In this document: in pieces, positions 24,401 to 36,667 of the stretch
How positions within the stretch are numbered: the first letter of the stretch is position 1
Layout: the number at the start of each line of letters is the position of its first letter
Assembly: GCA_028564705.1 (NCBI GenBank)
Contig: JAPXFQ010001527.1
Span: 1 to 64,000, forward strand
Reading direction: 5' to 3'
DNA: 64,000 nucleotides
From: Apricaphanius iberus
Taxonomy: Eukaryota; Chordata; Actinopteri; Cyprinodontiformes; Aphaniidae
Position numbers and translations under genes: made by a program
Notes under the pieces: model-generated
Seen by the model: the letters and a program-made list of their open reading frames with translations, nothing else
Database searches by the model: none
What the model was told of the DNA's origin: nothing

Positions 24401-27400
24401 TTTGTAGCGTTGTGGTTTATTTTGTAGCGTTGTGGTTTATTTTGTAGCGTTGTGGTTAATTTTGTAGCGTTGTGGTTTATTTTGTAGCGTTGTGGTTAAT
24501 TTTGTAGCGTTGTGGTTTATTTTGTAGCGTTGTGGTTTATTTTGTAGCGTTGTGGTTAATTTTGTAGCGTTGTGGTTTATTTTGTAGCGATAATTTTGTA
24601 AGTGTTGTGGTTTATTTTGTAGCGTTGTGGTTTATTTTGTAGCGTTGTGGTTTATTTTGTAGCGTTGTGGTTTATCTTGTAGCGTTGTGGTTATTGTAGT
24701 TGTGGTTATTTTGTAGCGTTGTGGTTTATTTTGTAGCGTTGTGGTTTATCTTGTAGCGTTGTGGTTTATTTTGTAGCGTTGTGGTTTATTTTGTAGCGTT
24801 GTGGTTTATTTTGTAGCGTTGTGGTTTATTTTGTAGCGTTGTGGTTAATTTTGTAGCGTTGTGGTTAATTTTGTAGCGTTGTGGTTAATTTAGCAGCGTT
24901 GTGGTTTATTTTGTAGCGTTGTGGTTAATTTTGTAGCGTTGTGGTTAATTTTGTAGCGTTGTGGTTAATTTAGCAGCGTAGTGGTTAATTTTGTAGCGTT
25001 GTGGTTAATTTAGCAGCGTAGTGGTTAATTTTGTAGCGTTGTGGTTAATTTAGCAGCGTTGTGGTTTATTTTGTAGCGTTGTGGTTAATTTTGTAGTGTT
25101 GTGGTTAATTTTGTAGCGTTGTGGTTTATTTTGTAGCGTTGTGGCTTATTTTGTAGCGTTGTGGCTTATTTTGTAGCGTTGTGGTTTATTTTGTAGCGTT
25201 GTGGTTTATTTTGTAGCGTTGTGGTTTATTTCGTAGTGTTGTGGTTTATTTTGTAGCGTTGTGGTTAATTTTCTAGCACTGTGGCTTATTTTGTAGCGTT
25301 GTGCTTAATTTTGTAGCGTTGTGCTTAATTTTGTAGCGTTGTGGTTAATTTAGCAGCGCTGTGGTTTATTTTGTAGCGTTGTGGTTAATTTTGTAGCGTT
25401 GTGGTTAATTTTGTAGCGTTGTGGTTAATTTTGTAGCGTTGTGGTTTATTTTGTAGCGTTGTGGTTAATTTTGTAGCGTTGTGGTTAATTTTGTAGCGTT
25501 GTGGTTAATTTAGCAGCGTAGTGGTTAATTTTGTAGCGTTGTGGTTAATTTAGCAGCGTAGTGGTTAATTTTGTAGCGTTGTGGTTAATTTAGCAGCGTT
25601 GTGGTTTATTTTGTAGCGTTGTGGTTAATTTTGTAGTGTTGTGGTTAATTTTGTAGCGTTGTGGTTTATTTTGTAGCGTTGTGGCTTATTTTGTAGCGTT
25701 GTGGTTTATTTTGTAGCGTTGTGGTTTATTTTGTAGCGTTGTGGTTTATTTTGTAGCGTTGTGGTTTATCTTGGTTGTGTTGTGGTTAATTTTGTAGATT
25801 TGTGGTTTATTTGGTTGTATTGTGGTTAATTTTGTAGATTTGTGGTTTATTTGGTTGTGTTGTGGTTTATTTTGTAGCGTTGTGGTTTATTTTGTAGCGT
25901 TGTGGTTTATTTTGTAGCGTTTGGTTTATTTTGTAGCGTTGTGGCTTATTTGGTTGTGTTGTGGTTAATTTTGTAGAGTTGTGGTTTATTTTGTAGTGTT
26001 GTGGTTTATCTTGTAGCGTTTTGGTTTATTTTGTAGCGTTGTGGTTTATTTTGTAGCGTTGTGGTTTATTTTGTAGCGTTGTGGCTTATTTGGTTGTGTT
26101 GTGGTTAATTTTGTAGCGTTGTGGTTTATTTTGTAGAATTGTGGTAATTTTGTAGTGTTGTGGTTTATTTTGTAGAATTGTGGTAATTTTGAAGCGTTGT
26201 GGTTTATTTGGTTGTGTTGTGGTTAATTTTGTAGCGTTGTGGTTTATTTTGTAGCGTTGTGGTTTATCTTGTAGCGTTGTGGTTTATTTTGTAGCGTTGT
26301 GGTTAATTTTGTAGCGTTGTGGTTTATCTTGTAGCGTTGTGGTTTATTTTGTAGCGTTGTGGCTTTTGTATTGCTGTGCTACTTCTGGGCCACTGTATCG
26401 GAGTCTCTGTGTCAGGAGAGAAAAAGAAAGTATTTTTTCTTAGTTTGCAGCACAAACTAAGAAGCAAAGAGTCTGTTGATTTTGACACCAACGTTGGTTT
26501 TTGTCAGACTAAATGCAAAGACTTCTGAAACTCGCTGCTGTTCCGTGCGTCACTGATTGTTTTCCTCATAGGCATAAGAATCACGTAGGTGACCTATTTT
26601 TGATTCAAAACGGCAGCTTTCGCCAAACGTGTGATGGATTTTCATGTCCGGAATGGAGAAACTGTTCATGTTTTATTCTTCTAAACAGGGAGTGTGCATG
26701 ATATGCGACACCGTCAAATATCGGGAGAAATCCGGGAGACCCGGGAGGTTTTCGGGAGGGGCGCTGAAATTCGAGAGGGTTGGCAAGTACGCCGTGGGGT
26801 TCGTCCACTCACAGAGATGTGCGTCTTGTAGACGTAGTGCTCGCCGCGGCGCTTGGTGATGAGCAGCATGCGGTCGAACAGGAAGAGCGTCCTCTCGTGT
26901 CTGGCCCGGGGGACCTTGAAGGTTCCCTCCAGGACCAGTTCCCCGTACGTGGTGAGGTCCTGACCTTTCCAGTTCAGCAGCAGAGACTGGACCTCCTGAA
27001 AAAGAGTCCAACTAAGACGGTGAGAAACACGCAGAGGAAGTCGACTCTATGAACACCTCACTAAATGCGTCTAATCGTTAAACGAAAACTACGATTCAAA
27101 TGTAAATTATGTATAAATTTGATCAAATATTCAATTCTAAAACAGCCGAGAATCTTAAATACATAATTTTAGCTCTTGAAAAGTATTTATTTAAGCAATT
27201 CAACAAAAAAAAGTGAAAATGAGATATTATGTCAGCAAGAGCTGCCTAAAAATGTACATATGTATATATAGAAAAATCGATTCACAAGTTAACAAGGTAT
27301 CTGTTTAATTGTTTAAAATAGTTTTCCCTTTTTTACAGCTAAAATAGGAATTAAAAATCCAGACAAATGTTTTAAAGCTGAGTTCTGACGTTATTACAGT

Positions 27401-30400
27401 TTCCCTGGTAAATTGTAACTCATCCACTGTTGAGTCATTGAATAACAGGCATATGCTTAAGCTAACAGCACAAAAAAAAAATTTTTAAACAGTACTGACC
27501 CATATCTATATCGAAGTGGATCAGATCGAATCTAATTGTGATAATCAATTCTTACTCTTAAGAATCGAATCTTGAAATTTTAATCGATATCCAGCGATAA
27601 TTTCAGCCAATAAAACGCCAGAACATTAGAATATTACAGGATGATAAACGAAACAAAATATATGAAATAAAAGGAACTTTATGTTCTGTCCGGCTCAAGC
27701 AGGAAAAAAGCTTTTGATAAAAAAACAACAACTGGATCCTGACAAATCAATGAAAAGTTGAGTGGAAGGAAAAAGTGTGGGAACTTCATGCTCCCTCTGC
27801 TGACAAGCTCTATGGAAATGCTGATTTATTATTTTAGGCTGTTAAAAGCACCTATTACTGGTCTGAACAAAACCCAAAAACATTAATCTGTCAGCTGCTT
27901 AAAGATGAAACCAGAACCAAGATCCAGACGAGCTTCAGGCTACCAGTAAGGCCTTATAGGTGGGCTTCCTGAACACAACGCTGCACTGATGCAGGAATAA
28001 ATGCAAAAGGAGCCCAGACCAAGTACTGAACACGGATACAAAAAGAAGTGATTAAAAGAAGTGAATCGGGATGTTGGTTCGACTCCCTGTAGTGACCTGC
28101 AGTCGGACGGCGTGCTCGTGTTTCCTCTTCATGTCGTTGATGTACCACGCCACCCCCGTCATGGTGTAGATGGCCTCCTCCACCACCTCGTAACCCTCCT
28201 CCTCTGGGTCAAAGTGCTTCGCTATCTCCTGAACATCAACACAAGGAAAGACGGATGTTTACCGCCTTAAACACCTGGTTTTATGAAGACGATTGTTTCC
28301 TGTACGATGGATGGATGGATGGACAAACGGATGGATGTATGGATGGATGGATGGATTGATGGATGGACAAATGGATGGATGGACAAATGGATGGATGGAA
28401 GGATGGATTGATGGATGGACAAATGGATGGACGGATGGATTGATGGATGGATGGACAAATGGATGGATGGATGTATGGATGGATGTATGGATGTAAAAAT
28501 GGATGGATGGATGGATGTACAAATGGATGGATGGAAGGATGGATGTACAAATGGATGGATGTACAAATGGATGGATGGAAGGATGGATGTACAAATAATG
28601 GATGGACAAATGGATGGATGGATGGATGAACGGATGGATGTACAAATGGATGGATGGATGGATGGATTGACGGATGGATGGATGGACAAATGGATGGATT
28701 GACGGATGGAAGAGTGGATTGATGGATGGATGAACGGATGGATGGACAAATGGTTGGATGGATGGATCGATGGATGGATGGACAAATGGATGGATGGATA
28801 AACGGATGGATGGATGGATAAACGGATGGATGGATGGACAAATGGATGGATGGATGGATGGACAAACAGATGGATGGATGGATGGATAAACAGATGGTTG
28901 GATGGATGGATCGATGGATGGATGGATGATGGATGGACAAACGGATGGATGGATAAACGGATGGATGGATGGATAAACGGATGGATGGATGGATAAATGG
29001 ATGGATGGATGGATGGACAAACAGATGGATGGATGGATGGATAAACGGATGGATGTATGGATGGATGGATGGATTGATGGATGGACAAATGGATGGATGG
29101 ACAAATGGATGGATGGAAGGATGGATTGATGGATGGACAAATGGATGGACGGATGGATTGATGGATGGATGGACAAATGGATGGATGGATGTATGGATGG
29201 ATGTATGGATGTAAAAATGGATGGATGGATGGATGTACAAATGGATGGATGGAAGGATGGATGTACAAATGGATGGATGGACAAATGGATGGATGGATGG
29301 ACAAATGGATGGACAAATGGATGGATGGATGGATGAACGGATGGATGTACAAATGGATGGATGGATGGATGGATTGACGGATGGATGGATGGACAAATGG
29401 ATGGATTGACGGATGGAAGAGTGGATTGATGGATGGATGAACGGATGGATGGACAAATGGTTGGATGGATGGATCGATGGATGGATGGACAAATGGATGG
29501 ATGGATAAACGGATGGATGGATGGATAAACGGATGGATGGATGGACAAATGGATGGATGGATGGATGGACAAACAGATGGATGGATGGATGGATAAACAG
29601 ATGGTTGGATGGATGGATCGATGGATGGATGGATGATGGATGGACAAACGGATGGATGGATAAACGGATGGATGGATGGATAAACGGATGGATGGATGGA
29701 TAAATGGATGGACAAACAGATGGATGGATGGATGGATAAACGGATGGATGGATGGATAAATGGATGGATGGATGGATGGATGGATGGATGGATAAATGGA
29801 TGGATAAATGGATGGATGGATAAATGGATGGATGGATAAACGGATGGATGGATGGACAAATGGATGGATGGATGGACAAATGGATGGATGGACAAACGGA
29901 TGGATGGATAAATGGATGGATGGATGGATGGACAAATGGATGGATGGACAAACGGATGGATGGATAAATGGATGGATGGATGGATGGATCGATGGATGGA
30001 TGGATGATGGATGGACAAACGGATGGATGGATAAACGGATGAATGGATGGATAAACGGATGGATGGATGGACAAACGGATGGATGGATGGATGAACGGAT
30101 GGATGTACAAATGGATGGATGGATGGATGGATTGACGGATGGATGGATGGACAAATGGATGGATTGACGGATGGAAGAGTGGATTGATGGATGGATGAAC
30201 GGATGGATGGATAAATGGATGGATGGATGGATAAACGGATGGATGGATGGACAAATGGATGGATGGATGGATGGACAAACAGATGGATGGATGGATGGAT
30301 AAACGGATGGATGGATGGACAAATGGATGGATGGATGGATGGACAAACAGATGGATGGATGGATGGATAAACAGATGGTTGGATGGATGGATCGATGGAT

Positions 30401-33400
30401 GGATGGATGATGGATGGACAAACGGATGGATGGATAAACGGATGGATGGATGGATAAACGGATGGATGGATGGATAAATGGATGGATGGATGGATGGACA
30501 AACAGATGGATGGATGGATGGATAAACGGATGGATGGATGGACAAACGGATGGATGGATGGATAAATGGATGGATGGATGGATGGATAAATGGATGGATG
30601 GATGGATAAACGGATGGATGGATGGACAAACGGATGGATGGATGGATGGATAAATGGATGGATGGATGGATGGATGGATAAATGGATGGATAAATGGATG
30701 GATGGATAAATGGATGGATGGATAAACGGATGGATGGATGGACAAATGGATGGATGGATGGACAAATGGATGGATGGACAAACGGATGGATGGATAAATG
30801 GATGGATGGATGGATGGACAAATGGATGGATGGACAAACGGATGGATGGATAAATGGATGGATGGATGGATGGATGGATGGACAAACGGATGGATGGATG
30901 GATGGATAAACAGATGGATGGATGGATAAATGGATGGATGGATAAACAAATGGATGGATAAATGGATGGATGGATAAACAGATGGATGGATGGATAAATG
31001 GATGGATGGATACACGGATGGATGGATGGATGGATGGATGGATGGATGGATGGATAAACGGATGGATGGATTGATAAACGGATGGATGGATGGATAAACA
31101 AATGGATGGATGGATGGATGGATGGATGGATGGATAAACAGATGGATGGATGGATAGATAAACAGATGGATGGATAAACAGATGGATGGATGGATAAACG
31201 GATGGATGGATGGATAAACAAATGGATGGATGGATGGATGGATGGATGGATGGATGGATAAACAGATGGATGGATAGATGGATGGATAGATGGATGGATA
31301 GATGGATGAATGGATGGATGGATAAACAAATGGATAAATGGATGGATATATGGATGGATGGATAAACAGATGGATGGATGGAAAATGGATGGTGGAAAAT
31401 GATGGATGGATGATGGATGGATGGATGGATGGATGGATGAGATGACAAACGGATGGATGGAATGGATGGATGGATAAACAGATGGATGGATGGATAAGGA
31501 TGGATGGATGGATGGAAAACAGATGGATGGATGGATGATAAACGGATGGATGGATGGACAAAGATGGATGGATGGATAAATGGATGGATGATGGATGATG
31601 GATAAACGGATGGATGGATGGATAAACGGATGATGGAAAAATGGATGGAAGGATGGATAAATGGATGGATGGGAGGATAAAATGGATGGATGGACAAATG
31701 AGATGGACAAACGGATGGATGGATAAATGGATGGATGGACAAACGGATGGATGGATAAATGGATGGATGGATGGATGGATGGACAAACAGATGGATGGAT
31801 GGATGGATAAACAGATGGTTGGATGGATGGATGGATGATGGATGGACAAACGGATGGATGGATAAACGGATGGATGGATGGATAAACGGATGGATGGATG
31901 GACAAACAGATGGATGGATGGATGGACAAACAGATGGTTGAATGGATGGATCTATGGATGGATGGATGATGGATGGACAAACGGATGGATGGATAAACGG
32001 ATGGATGGATAAACGGATGGATGGATGGATAAATGGATGGATGGATGGATGGACAAACAGATGGATGGATGGATGGATAAACAGATGAGTGATGGACAAA
32101 CATGATGATGGATAAATGGATGGATGGATGGATGGATGGATAAATGGATGGATGGATAAATGGATGGATGGATAAATGGATGGATGGACAAACAGATGGA
32201 TGGATGGATGGATAAACGGATGGATGGATGGACAAACGGATGGATGGATGGATAAATGGATGGATGGATGGATGGATGGATGGATAAATGGATGGATGGA
32301 CAAACGGATGGATGGATAAATGGATGGATGGACAAACGGATGGATGGATAAATGGATGGATGGATGGACAAATGGATGGATGGACAAACGGATGGATGGA
32401 TAAATGGATGGATGGATGGACAAATGGATGGATGGACAAACGGATGGATGGATAAATGGATGGATGGATGGATGGACAAATGGATGGATGGACAAATGGA
32501 TGGATGGATAAACGGATGGATGGATGGATGTCCAGGCCTTGAAAACAAATCACCAGATTGACTCATTAATCAAATCCCTCCAATGAAATCTCACTCCCAG
32601 GTGTGCTTGTGTCGTACCTGGAGCAGCAGGTGGTATTTGAGGATCCTCTGAACGGGTTTGAGCAGGTAGGAACCCAGAGGCAAAGAGCGTTTCAGCGACG
32701 ACTGGCGGTCCCGGAAAAACTTGGCCAGAGATTTATTCCTCATGCACTCCGTCAGCGCTGCCACTGAGCTGCAACAGGTGAGGAGAAACGCACAGGTGTG
32801 TTGTAAACAGGTGGTGGATAAGAAGGTTTAAACATCACAGGACAATAATCAACACAGGAAAAATAATTACAGGTGCATAGAACAAATTACTATATATAGG
32901 GGTGTAAAGAGCCAAAAAATGGAGATGTGAACAAGCCATGAGGTTTCACCCTGATATTGGTCTAAAATATAAGAAGTATTCAGGCTGAGCGCATCAGGTG
33001 TGGACAGGTAAATCCAGGTGGGAGGAAAGAAGAATGAGTTTCAAAAATATCCAATCAGTGGAATCTGTGGAAAGGTTAACATAAAGCAAAACATTTCAAA
33101 TTAAGATCTGACCAGATGTGAAACGATTGCAACCAGGAGCTAGGAAGCGTAAAATGGCCGTCAACGATTTCTCCACAGGTTTGAACAGGTGTGATTTAGA
33201 AGGAAGTGAAGAACATACAAAAACAGAGTGAAGAGCTGAGAGTTGTAACCTGGTAATAAACAGGTAAAAAACAGATATAAACATGTGGCGTGGAGTGAAC
33301 ACAAAGAAGTTTTGTCTAATTTGTGGAAAAACCTAATTACCAATCGGATGCAGGTGTGAAAAAACCCCCAAAAAAACTGTGTAGCCAGGTGATGAAGAAG

Positions 33401-36400
33401 GAATGGACAGTTAGAAGTAAGGTGTGAGGAGAAAAGCCTGAACAAAATAGAAACCTATAGGAGACGATGATGAAGATACACCTGGTGTAACCAGGCAACC
33501 AAGACAAAATAGGATCCGAACAGGGACTGAATATAGCTGAATAGGCAGAAGACCGGGTGAGGCGAGACCCCACCAGGTGAGGTGAGACCCCACCTGGTGA
33601 GGTGAGAGACCACCTTCTGTTCCAAAAAACGACTAGCGAAAAATCTATTAACATTTCTCAGCACCTTTATCTATTTACTGTCAAACTGTGTCGCCGATAT
33701 TACCTGCAGATTAGAGATCCGACTTGCCCTGCAACCTCACAGTCCTACATTTCATCCAGAGCCACACAGAGAGAAAACGCCGACTAAAACTAATTTGTTT
33801 TACCTTTAAAATCAACTGAAAATCCATCTTTGTTTTATGAACCCCACACAGCAGCAAAACAAAATATTAATTGCTTTCTCTTTTATTCAAATTTTTTTTA
33901 AAGAGCAACTGCATCTAGATTTGTCCTTTTTATTTAGTTTTTTTCGGTCATACTTAGGAATGGTGATTAAGTTACAGCTACCCTGTGATTAATTAGATCA
34001 CAATTGTTTATTGTTTGACAGCCCTACTAAAAATAACGAAATAAGAGGTTATTTGATCGAAGTATGTATGTTTTACACTCTTTAGGCACCGTTTCAAAAG
34101 TACCGGTTCGGCACCCGTATCGGATAAAAACCTGAAACAATACGCATCCGTAGACCAGAGTGGGTGGGTCCATGTACTTTTTAAGTAAAACCAATTGAAT
34201 CTAAAATTGCATTTAAGGCTGCATATAGACTTTCGCTTTCAGTGTAAAATTAGTGATAAAATCCCATACTATAATTACCACATCAGTATTTAGCATCATA
34301 CCTGATGAAAATCTGAGATCTGATGTAAAACCTGAGAGTAAAGGCCTGGTGGAAAACTGAGGAAATGTAGCTATTATCTGATCTGGGATAAATTAATACA
34401 TCTGTATGAATAATGGTTGCTATTCCTCTTCCTGACCCAGAACTTCAAGGAATGAGAACATTTTAATAATTGGAAGGAGTTAACTCGTGCATACTGACAT
34501 AATCTTAAAGCAACACGTTCAGTTTAGGACTTACTTTGGGTAATTCGTGCAGTACTGCGTGTAGATATCAAAGTCTTCACTCTGAAACAAACCAGACATC
34601 AGATGAAGTATTTTCTCACAGCGACAGATCCTCTTTCTCCCTGATGTTTCGTCTTTAACTGACCTTCGTGACGAAACACCTGGCAATGGCGACGGGATCG
34701 TTGTCACACATCTCGAGGTCCTGCAGGAGCTCGCTGTGAAGAGGAGCAGCAGCAGCTCTGTAACGGCCACTTCTCTCATACACCTTAAGATGTTCAGCCC
34801 TGAGTCTCCTCACCTGTTGAACTCGTAGATGTCCTCGATGTTCCCGAAAAGAGCGCAGACCAGCTCGGGGTGGTTCGACAGCTCCGACTCGTCGATGATG
34901 TGTGCGAGATAATCCTTCAGGAAGCGTAAAATACATGAAAGATGAGGGGGATTAAAACGGAGGAAATGGACGTCAGAAGGAAGGTTGCTGTTTTTAGTTT
35001 GAGCTGTTTTATCTTTGGGATTCAGCATCAATTTACAAATATCACATCTAAAAAGAAAAACACTATGAAAGTAAATATTATTGAGAAATGTTTTATGCAT
35101 GAATACAAAGCAGTTTCGTTTGTAATGTTAACTTTCCTCCAGTAGAGGGCAGACTAAACCCTCTGTAATGAGTTTGTTTCTGCAGTTTCAGTCTTTAAAC
35201 ATGTGACAGTTTTAGCTCATCTTCATGGTATTTAAGACAAACATTTACCATTATTTAGAAAAAAGGACCCAATCTTTATTTTAATATCTTTTCGATTTAA
35301 ATGCACCCACACTGCAACTTTGATTTTTTATAATTTCTAAAATAGTGATTTATTTGAGCGATGTGTTCATATAGTTTCAACTTTATGTTTTTATTTCTTT
35401 TAGTTCTGTTTCCATTCATTGGTTTAACTGTTCTTGTGGTTCCAGAGCTTCAGAAACGTCTCCTCCAGGATAAAATCAGGGTTGTTGGTTCTGAATCTGG
35501 TCCATTTTTCTGATTCTGGGCTCAGGTTCACATCTCTCTCCCTCTCTCTGACCCTGACTGTTACATAAACCCATAATCTCTCCTAATCTGTTAATTAGAG
35601 TGCCAATGTTTCTTCCTGAAACAGCGGGACATGTCCTCCACCTGCCCACTTGCGCTTCCCCGTGTCCCTCTCAGCTGAATTGGACCATTCTTCAACACTA
35701 CACAGGAACGCTCCATCAGGTCTTTTCTATGGTTGTCAGATAGGAAGCTGCAGTTTATTTCAAGGCTGAACGTTGGGATTTTAAAAACTTTCCACCAGTA
35801 CAAAACCTGTTTATTCTCATCAAGTATGAGGCAATTTCTATAACAAAAACATGCATAGATGTAATTTTGCAACCGAGTCAAAGTTAAGAGAGAAACCGTA
35901 AAGGTCTCCTTCATTGAAAATCATCAAAACCTAGTTTTTCCCCCGATACAATCAGTCAGTTTTAAAATATATATATACTGAAGAAGAAATGGTTAGCATT
36001 TGTTTTCGGAACACCATCTGGAAAATGGGACGCCCGGTTAGTGTTAAGTCACTTTGAGCAGAGTTAATTCACAGTTTGGACCTTGGAGTCCTGGCTTTGC
36101 CTCGAAGCTGGTTTTAAAACCAGGATTTGTACCAAAAGGTGCAACTCCAGCTCCCAGGCTACTGTAGGTAACAAATAAATGGTTCACCCAATCTTTCACT
36201 TTTTAAGTAATGTATTAAAACACGCCATGACAAAGAAATACTCTACCTCGGCTAACACGCTAATATCTGAGACTACATCCAAACAGACATTTAGCTTGTT
36301 TAACTATCCTCAAACCTAACCTAAAAACCATGACGCTAAATCTCCCAGTAGCTAAAGCCCCCAGTAGCTAACTCTCTGTAGCTTAATTTCCCGGTAGCTA

Positions 36401-36588
36401 AATCTCTGTGCTAAATCTCCCATTGTAGCTCATTCTCCTATTAGCTAAATCACCCAATTGCTAAGTCTCACTGTAGCCAAATCTTTTGTTAGCTAAATGT
36501 CGTGGTAGCTAAATCTTGGGGTAGCTAAATCTCCCAGTAGTTTTTACTGGGAGATTTAGTTGTTACTCTTACATTTTAAATTGAAAAG

Positions 36589-36667
<79 letters not shown>

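Noticed and set aside
22690..26370. CRISPR-like array
   Set aside because: Direct 20-bp units are contiguous without unique spacers, in a eukaryotic intron; it is a minisatellite.
28259..32566. Minus-strand frames of 1,196, 1,404 and 1,428 residues
   Set aside because: They are SIHP-type translations of a CCAT tetranucleotide repeat. All three frames are open, which is a property of the repeat, and real plekhg3 exons flank it as a normal intron.
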